From JAABVD01 sp965204545 (GTDB lineage Bacteria; Verrucomicrobiota; Verrucomicrobiia; Opitutales; UBA2995): a stretch of 64,000 nucleotides of DNA. Where the stretch lies: contig CBDBFA010000003.1 of NCBI GenBank assembly GCA_965204545.1, positions 2,046,001 to 2,110,000 on the forward strand, in the 5' to 3' direction. The notes beneath the pieces are model-generated. The model was not told where the DNA came from. It was given only the letters and a program-made list of their open reading frames with translations, and did no database searches. The position numbers and the translations under genes were made by a program. Position 1 is the first letter of the stretch; every line of letters starts with the position of its first letter. This document shows positions 26,848-34,613 of the stretch, one piece after another.

Positions 26848-28386
26848 TTACGTTACTTTTTTGGTCCAAACCGTCAGCCCTCGCAAGTCGTCGCTTCGCT
26901 TATTGGGAAACAGGCGGGACAAGCAATAAGCAACGGCAAACAGAAAGAGGTGCGGCAGCACTCCTATCCAGAAGTCGTCGGGCAACCGGGCTGAAAGGGA
27001 GGGGAACCAATGACTCCCCAGGGCTGAAGAAAGGAAAAGCCAAGCCACAACCAGCAAAACCGTTGCGCTGATCGAAAACGCAGCGACTTTTGAACTCACC
27101 CGGGTGGTGAAGATCCCCAGCAGGAACAAGCTGATGACTCCGGTGCTGAACACGGGAAGCAAAAACGTATGCAGCTCCAAAATCGTCGATGTTCGAGCGA
27201 AATGAATCGCCAATGCCACCGACACCATGATCGCGGAAAAGAAAACTGTCAGCCAACGTCCCAGAGCCAGGTACTCCCTTTCGGTTCGCTTCACTTTGCC
27301 AAACCTGCGAAAGAAATCGTTCACCACCGTTGAGGATATGGCATTGAGCGACGAGTCCAGAGTCGACATGGCAGCGGCCAGCAATGCTGCGATCACGAAG
27401 CCCGCCACTCCAGCAGGTACCATCGTGAGGATGAAATACGGATACACGCTCTCCGGCTGCATGGCTTGCACCGTTTCGGATGGAAAATGGTTGAAAAACA
27501 CATACAGAGCCGATCCGACGAACGCGAAATAGACCCAAACCGGAATGGATAGGCCCGTTCCCAAAGCCAAAGCGATTCGAGCGTCCTTTTCCGATTTTAT
27601 CGACAGATAGCGTTGCACCATGACTTGGTCGGTGCAAAAGAACTGCAGAAACGCGAACTGCATGTTCAGAATTATCACCCACATGGTCTTTTCACTTAGG
27701 ATGAACGCGGTCGATCCCAAATGAAATTTTCCGTCCGAAGCCGCCTCGGCTACGATCTGATCGAAGCCGCCCGGAATGGCCCCGACGATGATTGGCAGGC
27801 AAATCAGACCGCCTATCATCAGCGAAATCCCCTGAATCAAATCGGTCCAAATCACAGCTTCCAGACCACCCGCGATCGTATAAGCCGCTACCACGACCCC
27901 GAACGCTATAATTATAATCGTCATTTCCAACCCTACCATTTGCTCGAATACCAAGCTCACCGCGTAGAGAATCACCCCTATTCGAAACATATTGCCGCCG
28001 ATAAACCCCACCGCCGTATAGACCCTGGCCCATCCGCTGTAGCGCATTTCCAAATACTCATAAGCCGAACGAAACTTGTTCCTGCGAAAGAATGGCATCG
28101 CCACAAAGAAGGCCAAGAGCGCCGGAAGGATGTAGAGGAAATGCGCCGGCATGAAACGCCAATCTTCTTTGAAGGTATAAGCCGGCATCCCCAGGAACGT
28201 CATCGAGCTGATCACCGAGGCCATCATGGAAAAACCCACCACCCAGCCAGGCATCCCTCGCCCGGCTAGGAAATAGGTATCCGCTGACTTGTTTTTTCTA
28301 GCAAAATATGCGCCTATGAAAACCATGGCCGCCAAATTGAGGCAAATAACCAAAACATCCTGCCAGCGAAGTAAGCTCGTTTCCAT
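26848..28386 (-). CDS. Sodium:solute symporter (SSS family)
   Basis: SSS transporters use the Na+ gradient to import sugars, sugar acids or amino acids. The 512-residue product has about 13 membrane segments. Family features include the early FLAGRGMPGWVVGFSMMASV with the SSMTFLGMPA sodium-site stretch (about residues 38-70), and VIAALLAAAMSTLDSSLNAI near 330-350, which resembles the SSS signature with conserved serines for the second Na+ site. The gene is in the middle of the sugar-acid run, 57 bp after the dehydratase and 27 bp before the RraA-like gene. The substrate is inferred to be a sugar acid from context. Confidence 0.9.
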   Translation of the reverse strand: METSLLRWQDVLVICLNLAAMVFIGAYFARKNKSADTYFLAGRGMPGWVVGFSMMASVISSMTFLGMPAYTFKEDWRFMPAHFLYILPALLAFFVAMPFFRRNKFRSAYEYLEMRYSGWARVYTAVGFIGGNMFRIGVILYAVSLVFEQMVGLEMTIIIIAFGVVVAAYTIAGGLEAVIWTDLIQGISLMIGGLICLPIIVGAIPGGFDQIVAEAASDGKFHLGSTAFILSEKTMWVIILNMQFAFLQFFCTDQVMVQRYLSIKSEKDARIALALGTGLSIPVWVYFAFVGSALYVFFNHFPSETVQAMQPESVYPYFILTMVPAGVAGFVIAALLAAAMSTLDSSLNAISSTVVNDFFRRFGKVKRTEREYLALGRWLTVFFSAIMVSVALAIHFARTSTILELHTFLLPVFSTGVISLFLLGIFTTRVSSKVAAFSISATVLLVVAWLFLSSALGSHWFPSLSARLPDDFWIGVLPHLFLFAVAYCLSRLFPNKRSDDLRGLTVWTKKVT

Positions 28387-28443
28387 GGGTTACTAAACAA
28401 TTCAAAGGTTTTAAGGAACCACCTAAGGCACGAAAATCACGAA

Positions 28444-29631
28444 TCAAAATGGCAGATACGGCTCCGACTCCACCGGAATGTGTTTCGTAGGGGGATACTT
28501 CCCCAAAGCCTCTTCATCGATATCCGTTCCCCAACCTGGACCGGCAGGTGGCGAGCAGTGGCCGTTCTTCACTACGAGCGGGACGGTCAGCACCTCGTTA
28601 TACAGCTCCATCATATTGAGAAACAACTCCTGCATGTTGGCGTTGGGGATGGTGGTCTGTAGTTGGAGACTGGCCACGGTTGATAGGGGACCATTCGAGT
28701 TGTGTGGCGAAACTGTTACGTAGTATACCTCGGCCATGCTTGCGATCTTTCTTAGCTCGGACATGCCACCGGCGTGGCAAATGTCGGGCTGGATAACGCT
28801 GACCGCATTGGACTCCAGGATTTCGCGCAGCCCCCAGCGGGTGTACAATTGCTCGCCCGTCGCGATCGGCACCGATACCGAGCGGGCGAAATCCACCAAT
28901 GTCTTGGGATTGTCCCAACGGATCGGCTCTTCCATCCAGGCGATGTTGAACGGCTCCAGTCTCCGGGCTACCCGCCTGGCGCTGCCGACGTTCAAGTAGC
29001 CACGAATATCGATAGCGACCTCCACGTCCGGCCCCACCGCTTCACGGACCGCCTGCACTCGATCCAAACCCATCTGTATCCGCTCCGGAGTGGCCACTTG
29101 CGGCCCACAAAATGGATACAGTTTCAAGGCCTTGTATCCGGCTTTCACTACAGCTTTGGCATCGGCGGCGTTATCCTCCGGAGAATCGTCGCTCTGGGAC
29201 CAACCATTAGCGTAGAGTTTGATCGAGTCGTTGACCTTGCCCCCAAGCAATTCATAGACCGGCACACCCAGAGCCTTGCCCTTGATGTCCCACAAGGCCA
29301 AATCGATGGCGCTCAAAGCGCTCGTGGTTACCGGTCCGCCCGTCCAGGTAACTCCACGATAAATCGAATTCCACAATAACTCGATTTGAAACGGGTCCTT
29401 GCCCACCAGGAATTCTCGGAACGATTCAAGCTCAGCTCTCAGCCCTTGATCCTTGTACTGCAAACTCCCCTCTCCAACTCCGTATATACCCTCGTCCGTT
29501 TCGATTTTGACGAAAGTCCAGTTCCAATCGAAATCGCCGGGACGTCCTTTCCCTCCCGCCATTTGTAGAACTCTAAGATCAGTGATTTTTATTGGATCGA
29601 AAAAAGTGGGGAAAATCCGCAGAGGAGTCAT
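28444..29631 (-). CDS. Mandelate racemase/muconate lactonizing enzyme family, galactonate dehydratase-like
   Basis: Enolase-superfamily enzymes of this group dehydrate sugar acids such as galactonate or mannonate to 2-keto-3-deoxy acids. The 395-residue product has a capping domain (FVKIETDEGIYGVGEGSL) and a barrel whose metal ligands appear as AIDIRGYL (Asp), WMEEPIRWDN (Glu) and TGEQLYTRWG (Glu). VIQPDICHAGGMSELRKIA and the His in SPHNSNGP follow, closely matching galactonate/mannonate dehydratases. It is first in the run, so the promoter should lie in 29632-29887. The exact sugar cannot be told by sequence reading. The about 15 residues before IKITDLRV are longer than usual, so the true start may lie slightly downstream. 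Confidence 0.85.
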   Translation of the reverse strand: MTPLRIFPTFFDPIKITDLRVLQMAGGKGRPGDFDWNWTFVKIETDEGIYGVGEGSLQYKDQGLRAELESFREFLVGKDPFQIELLWNSIYRGVTWTGGPVTTSALSAIDLALWDIKGKALGVPVYELLGGKVNDSIKLYANGWSQSDDSPEDNAADAKAVVKAGYKALKLYPFCGPQVATPERIQMGLDRVQAVREAVGPDVEVAIDIRGYLNVGSARRVARRLEPFNIAWMEEPIRWDNPKTLVDFARSVSVPIATGEQLYTRWGLREILESNAVSVIQPDICHAGGMSELRKIASMAEVYYVTVSPHNSNGPLSTVASLQLQTTIPNANMQELFLNMMELYNEVLTVPLVVKNGHCSPPAGPGWGTDIDEEALGKYPPTKHIPVESEPYLPF

Positions 29632-29887
29632 TCACGCGGGGACCTGGATTCAAAACGGTCCAGAGCAACGCGCGCGCATCTCTAATCTCTCAAAAGGCCC
29701 TAAGGCTGGGAAAAAGCTCTACAGAAAACGGTGCCCTGGTCAAGAAGATCGTCCAAGTTTCCATCTTCTCCTCCAATTCACCCTTTCCCGATTCAGATGC
29801 AGAAGGGTGGCCGGGTTATTTGCCTAATCCGGTCCACTTGGTCCATTTCCGTTGAATCCTGTTCGGTAAGGCTTTTGTGTGGTCTCG

Positions 29888-30583
29888 ATGAAAGCGGAGG
29901 ACTTGTTTGCCCTACCGGATAATTTTCCCTTTCGATCGTATTTCAATTCGGAAGATACTCCTTGGTCCTGGATCCCCCAAATTGGGCGAGCCCTTGGAAA
30001 CTCCGGATTTGCTACCAGTCTCCCCGTTCCGCAAGGCTTGCCTTCCGGGGTAGTTATAGAGGGACGGGTATTTTTGCACCCGACCGTGCAACTGTCTCCC
30101 AACCTGGTTATTCGAGGACCGGCCTACATCGGGGCTGGAACCGAGCTTCGCCCCGGGGTTTTCATACGCGGAAATGTCATCGTGGGGGAGGGTTGCGTTC
30201 TGGGGAATTCCTGCGAATTCAAGGATTCCCTCCTGCTCGACCGGGTAGAGACCCCTCATTTCAACTACGTGGGAAACTCCGTGCTGGGCAACGGCGCACA
30301 CCTGGCAGCAGGGGTGATCTGTTCCAATCTCAGGCTGGACCGGCAGGAGGTGTGGGTCAGTCTTCCGAGCGGCAAGGTAAACTCGGGATTGAGGAAATTG
30401 GGGGCCTTGGTCGGCGACGAAGCAGAAGTGGGGTGTAACACTGTTTTGAACCCGGGCACGATTCTGGGGAAGCGATCGCTGGTTTATCCCTCTTTGGCGT
30501 TCGGAGGTTTTCTGGAGCCGGAAATGGTGGCCGGTTCCAGGACGGAAATCATCCATGTCAAGCGTCGGGGTCATTCCTTGTAA
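29888..30583 (+). CDS. Left-handed beta-helix acyltransferase-like protein (GlmU C-terminal-like)
   Basis: The 231-residue product is built mainly of hexapeptide repeats (about 55-215), for example VVIEGRVFLHPTVQLSPNLV and GAGTELRPGVFIRGNVIVGE. These form left-handed beta-helices in sugar acyltransferases and in the C-terminal half of the GlcNAc-1-P uridyltransferase GlmU. PHFNYVGNSVLGNGAHLAAG resembles the acetyl-CoA and substrate region of GlmU. The nucleotidyltransferase half is absent, so it may be an acetyltransferase or a binding protein. ATG at 29888 was preferred to GTG at 29879. Its stop codon lies inside the nested-hairpin repeat at 30567-30619, so the last residues are repeat-derived. 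Confidence 0.72.
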   Translation: MKAEDLFALPDNFPFRSYFNSEDTPWSWIPQIGRALGNSGFATSLPVPQGLPSGVVIEGRVFLHPTVQLSPNLVIRGPAYIGAGTELRPGVFIRGNVIVGEGCVLGNSCEFKDSLLLDRVETPHFNYVGNSVLGNGAHLAAGVICSNLRLDRQEVWVSLPSGKVNSGLRKLGALVGDEAEVGCNTVLNPGTILGKRSLVYPSLAFGGFLEPEMVAGSRTEIIHVKRRGHSL

Positions 30584-30619
30584 TCGTGCATGTTAATGCA
30601 GGATTTAAGAATTGACCCC
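30567..30619. repeat. REP-like nested hairpin at a convergent gene junction
   Basis: Outer arms GGGGTCATTCCTTGTAATC and GATTTAAGAATTGACCCC are an imperfect inverted repeat enclosing an inner hairpin TGCAT-GTTA-ATGCA. It spans the stop codon of the upstream gene and ends 3 bp before the stop codon of the opposing gene at 30623. Related elements lie at 50023-50116 and 57365-57425. Confidence 0.75.
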
Positions 30620-30622
30620 TTT

Positions 30623-31390
30623 CTACTGCCTCGGGTTGAGGGCTGCGATGACCTGATCAAACAGTCCGGGGGCGGCCGCAACGCAGGATTTCCAGTGATC
30701 GGTATTGCCCTGCCAATTGGAGACGCGGGCCCCGGCTCCGCGCGCCACAGGGATAACGGGAAAAACATCCCATGGATTCACGATCGGATCGACCGCTATG
30801 TCCGCCTTGCCGGAGGCCAACAAAAGGTAGCCATAGCCGTCCGCCCAGGTGCGGTAGAGTTTTACCTTCCGCATAAGGGCGTTGAAACGGGCGCCATTCT
30901 GATACCTCTCCGCCGTCAGAACACTCGAGCTTACCAATGTCGCTTCCCCTAAACTCGCAGTGGACCGGCACCGCGTCGGTTTTCCGTTGAGAAGACAAGT
31001 CTTGTTGTCGCCAATGCACTTGATTTGCAGCAATGGCTGATGGATGGCTCCCAAAACCGGCTCCCCTCGGTGGAGAAGGCCGATCAGGGTGGTGAAAAGG
31101 GGAACCCCGGTAATAAAGGCTTTGGTTCCATCGATGGGATCGATTACCCAGGTGTATTCGGCCCCTTCGTTCTCCGATCCGAATTCCTCTCCCACAATGC
31201 CATGGTGCGGGAACTCCCTTTGTATTAGGGTGCGAATACAGGTTTCGGCCTCCCTGTCCGCCCGGGTGACCGGAGACTCATCCGCCTTTTCCTCGACGGA
31301 AAAGTCCCGGTTGAAAAAATACGGCGCTATAACCGCTCCACTTTGGTCGAGGAGGGTTTCCAAAAATGGTATGAGGGAATTTGTATCCAT
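30623..31390 (-). CDS. hisN: Inositol-monophosphatase-family phosphatase, probably histidinol-phosphatase
   Basis: The Li+-sensitive, Mg-dependent phosphatase fold is clear in this 255-residue protein. GEEFG (about 67-71) supplies metal-binding Glu residues. WVIDPIDGTKAFITGVPLF (about 81-99) holds the DPIDGT motif. The C-terminal DPIVNPWDVFPVIPVARGAG carries the third Asp. The DGTKAFI and PLFTTLIGLL pattern is more like HisN histidinol-phosphatases than SuhB inositol phosphatase or CysQ. Histidinol phosphate dephosphorylation is the penultimate step in histidine synthesis. No other his genes are near, so the substrate call is moderate. Confidence 0.8.
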   Translation of the reverse strand: MDTNSLIPFLETLLDQSGAVIAPYFFNRDFSVEEKADESPVTRADREAETCIRTLIQREFPHHGIVGEEFGSENEGAEYTWVIDPIDGTKAFITGVPLFTTLIGLLHRGEPVLGAIHQPLLQIKCIGDNKTCLLNGKPTRCRSTASLGEATLVSSSVLTAERYQNGARFNALMRKVKLYRTWADGYGYLLLASGKADIAVDPIVNPWDVFPVIPVARGAGARVSNWQGNTDHWKSCVAAAPGLFDQVIAALNPRQ

Positions 31391-31437
31391 CTTGGAGTTG
31401 GCTTCGGGGCACTAACTTGTTAATTGGGAAGCATAGA

Positions 31438-32124
31438 ATGTCAGAGGAAAGTACAAGCATTGCATCTTCCTGGACTCAATCCCCGATTTTTTGTCTGGAT
31501 TTCGAAGGGAGCCGCCAAAGTGGAATCGTGGAGTATGGGCTGGTAATGCTCTTGGGCGGCGAGGTCACCGAAATGTCCACTCGTTTATGTCGTTCCACCG
31601 CCGCCATATCCCATTGGGAGACCGCCACTCATAATATTCGCGACGAAGATGTCGCTGAAGCGGAATTCTTCGAAGCGGATTGGGAGATGTTTCGGGATAA
31701 AAGGGCTCAAGGTCCCTTCGCCGCGCACAATGCCAGCTTCGAAAATAGTCTGATCAAGAGTGTTTGGCCATTTACCAACCTGTGCCCCAACTTCATGACC
31801 CATTCCATGGATATCGATTGGGGCCCTTGGTTGGATACCTGCTCTCTCTACCGTTCGCTCTTCCCGGGTCTCGAATCCTACAGCCTGTCCGAATTGGTAC
31901 AAGCGTTTCGTTTGCAAAGTCTATTGAACCGCTGGGCTGAGCGATGGTGTCCTTCCGACCGCAGGACTTTTCATTGTGCCCCTTACGACGCCTTGGCTTC
32001 GGCTGCCTTGCTCGGGAACCTGATCAATTATGAGGCCGCAAAATCCCTGTCCCTGTCCCAAATCCTCCTATGGAGCCAGCCTGGGGAGACCGACTTCTCC
32101 CGCGGTCAACTGGAACTCTTATGA
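31438..32124 (+). CDS. DEDDh-type 3'-5' exonuclease-like protein
   Basis: The 228-residue product carries the three exonuclease motifs of the DnaQ/RNase T superfamily: Exo I as CLDFEGS (about 20-26), Exo II in FAAHNASFENSL, and Exo III as HCAPYDALASAALL, giving the DEDDh His. Length fits a stand-alone proofreading-type or RNA-trimming nuclease. I cannot assign a more specific family or substrate. ATG at 31438 was chosen because the codons upstream do not look coding. The last 19 bp overlap the 3' end of the convergent gyrA gene. Confidence 0.78.
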   Translation: MSEESTSIASSWTQSPIFCLDFEGSRQSGIVEYGLVMLLGGEVTEMSTRLCRSTAAISHWETATHNIRDEDVAEAEFFEADWEMFRDKRAQGPFAAHNASFENSLIKSVWPFTNLCPNFMTHSMDIDWGPWLDTCSLYRSLFPGLESYSLSELVQAFRLQSLLNRWAERWCPSDRRTFHCAPYDALASAALLGNLINYEAAKSLSLSQILLWSQPGETDFSRGQLELL

Positions 32125-34586
32125 TCCTTCCCGGGACTATCCGTCGCTGGCTCCCCTTCCGTTGATTCGATGATATCCTCGGTATCCACCACTTTGGCCG
32201 TAGCCACGATTTTGTCATCCGTGCCGAGGTTCATCATGCGAACCCCCTGGGTGGCGCGACCGATCACACGAACATCCTTGACCGGGGACCGGATGGCTTG
32301 CCCGCTGAGGGTGAGGATCATTATTTCATCCTCCTCCCTTACGGCAAGAGCCCCCGCTACTCCAGAGGTCTTAATGGCTATGACACCAATTCCAGCGCGG
32401 TTCTGCAGTCGGTAGTCTCCAAAATAGCTTCGTTTTCCCAACCCGTTTTCACCCACGATCAACAGGGTGGCGCCGGGATCAGCCACCACGGCGGAATTCA
32501 CGTAATCACCCCCCTTGAGGGTGATGCCCTTGACCCCCCGAGTGGCCCGGCCCTGATCCCGCATATCCGTTTCCCTGAAGCGGATGGACATGCCGTTTTG
32601 CGTGATGATGAAAATTTCGTTTTCCCCCCGGGTGAGTAATACGTCGATCAACTGATCTCCCGGATAGATATTGATTCCGATGATTCCGTCGCGCCGGTAA
32701 TTGGCGTATGCTTTCAGATTGGTTTTCTTCACTATTCCCTTGCGGGTGACCTGGACCAGATGAAGCTCCTCCGAAAATTCCGGAACGCAAATCATGGCCG
32801 CGATTTTTTCTTCCTGCCGCATTTCCAGAAGGTTGGCTATGGAACGCCCTTTGGAGATCCGGGTGCCTTCAGGAATCTCGTACACCTTCTGCCCGTACAC
32901 CCTGCCGTTGTTCATGAAAAACATGATGTTGTCGTGGGTGTTTGCGGTAAAAACGTGTTCGATGAAGTCTTCCTGATAGGAACCTGAGCCGATGACACCC
33001 TTTCCCCCTCTTCTCTGGGAGCGGTAGGCCCGAACACTCGTTCGCTTGATAAATCCCTTGTGCGACACCGATATGACGCAACCTTCGTTGGCAATGACGT
33101 CTTCCATTCTGAACTCGGATTCGGCCGGGAGGATTTTTGTCCTCCTTCGGGAGGGGTATCTTTGCTTCAGGGCCAACAGCTCTTCCTTGATGACAGACAG
33201 CAGTTTCGATTCGCTCTCCAGAATTTGTTTCAACTCCTCGATGAGTTGGATGAGCTTTCGGTACTCGGCGTCGATCAATTCTCTTTCTAATCCGGTCAAT
33301 TGGTAGAGCCGCAGGTCGAGGATGGCATTAGTCTGGCGTTCCGTGATGGGGTATTTGGCCATGAGGCTCCTTTTTGCCGCATCCCGATTACTGGATGCCC
33401 GGATGATTTTTACGATATCGTCCAGGTTGTTCAGAGCGATTTTGTACCCTTCCAGGACGTGGGCCCGGTCTTCTGCCTTCATCAGGCGGAATTGCGTTCT
33501 CCGCGCCACCACTTCCCGTCGATGCTCGATGAAACACTCGATCATCTCCTTGATATTCATCTGTTTGGGCCGGCGTTTGACCAGGGCCAGCAGAATGGCG
33601 CCGAAGGAAGATTCGAGCTGGGTGTGTTTGTAGAGCTTGTTGATGACCACGCGGGGTGAATCGCCCCGTTTTACTTCGACGACGATACGGGTGTCCTCGT
33701 CCGATTCATCCCTGAGGTCGCTGACTTCCGACAATACCTTACTGGTGATCAATTCCGCGATTTTGGTGACCAGGGAACTGCGGTTTACGTAGTATGGTAT
33801 TTCGGTAATAATGATCTGTTGCTTCCCATTGCTCAGTTCCTCGGTTCCGACCGTTCCCTTTACCCTGACGATACCGCGGCCCGTTCGCATGTATTTATCG
33901 ATACCCTCACGGCCTGCAATGGCCCCACCGGTGGGAAAATCGGGTCCCGGAATATAGGTCATGACGTCGTCGATGGACAGGGTGGCATTGTCGATGATGG
34001 CGCACGCTGCATCGATCAGTTCCTCCAGATTGTGTGGAGGAATGTTGGTTGTCATTCCCACGGCTATGCCCGTGGAACCGTTCATGAGCAGATTGGGCAG
34101 GGCAGCCGGCAATACGGATGGCTCAGTGGCGCTCTCCTTGTAGTTGGGAACGAAATCCACCGTGTCCTCGTTGATTTCACGAAGGAGATCTTCCGCCATG
34201 TTCTGAAGTTTGGCCTCGGTGTAGCGGTAGGCGGCCGGAGGATCGCCATCGATGGAGCCGAAATTTCCCTGGGGGATAATCAGCGGGTAACGCATCACCC
34301 AATGCTGAGCGAGCCGGACCAGGGTGTCGTAAACCGAAATGTCCCCGTGCGGATGGTAGTTTTTCAGGACCTCGCCCACCACCCCGGCACATTTATCGAA
34401 GGGTCGGTTGTGTAATAAACCCTCGCGAAGCATGGCGTAGAGAACGCGGCGCTGTACCGGTTTCAATCCGTCCCGGGCATCGGGAAGAGCGCGGCTTATG
34501 ATGACCGACATCGAGTAATCGATGTAGGCCGACTGCATGATTTCGGTTATGCTGGTCGGCGTAAGGCGTTCTTTGTCCGGATTCAT
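32106..34586 (-). CDS. gyrA: DNA gyrase subunit A
   Basis: GyrA cuts and rejoins DNA to introduce negative supercoils. The 826-residue product has catalytic Tyr122 in AAYRYTEAKL, the same number as in Escherichia coli, and the GyrA-box QRRGGKG in the C-terminal pinwheel, which marks gyrase rather than topoisomerase IV. The quinolone-resistance region reads HPHGDISVYDTLVRLAQ, with Ile at the position of Ser83. The acidic residue at 87 is Asp. It follows gyrB by 27 bp on the same strand, so the pair is an operon. The 3' end overlaps the convergent exonuclease gene. Confidence 0.98.
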   Translation of the reverse strand: MNPDKERLTPTSITEIMQSAYIDYSMSVIISRALPDARDGLKPVQRRVLYAMLREGLLHNRPFDKCAGVVGEVLKNYHPHGDISVYDTLVRLAQHWVMRYPLIIPQGNFGSIDGDPPAAYRYTEAKLQNMAEDLLREINEDTVDFVPNYKESATEPSVLPAALPNLLMNGSTGIAVGMTTNIPPHNLEELIDAACAIIDNATLSIDDVMTYIPGPDFPTGGAIAGREGIDKYMRTGRGIVRVKGTVGTEELSNGKQQIIITEIPYYVNRSSLVTKIAELITSKVLSEVSDLRDESDEDTRIVVEVKRGDSPRVVINKLYKHTQLESSFGAILLALVKRRPKQMNIKEMIECFIEHRREVVARRTQFRLMKAEDRAHVLEGYKIALNNLDDIVKIIRASSNRDAAKRSLMAKYPITERQTNAILDLRLYQLTGLERELIDAEYRKLIQLIEELKQILESESKLLSVIKEELLALKQRYPSRRRTKILPAESEFRMEDVIANEGCVISVSHKGFIKRTSVRAYRSQRRGGKGVIGSGSYQEDFIEHVFTANTHDNIMFFMNNGRVYGQKVYEIPEGTRISKGRSIANLLEMRQEEKIAAMICVPEFSEELHLVQVTRKGIVKKTNLKAYANYRRDGIIGINIYPGDQLIDVLLTRGENEIFIITQNGMSIRFRETDMRDQGRATRGVKGITLKGGDYVNSAVVADPGATLLIVGENGLGKRSYFGDYRLQNRAGIGVIAIKTSGVAGALAVREEDEIMILTLSGQAIRSPVKDVRVIGRATQGVRMMNLGTDDKIVATAKVVDTEDIIESTEGEPATDSPGKDHKSSS

Positions 34587-34613
34587 CGGGAAAGGGTAGG
34601 GTGTTGCTCGGTA

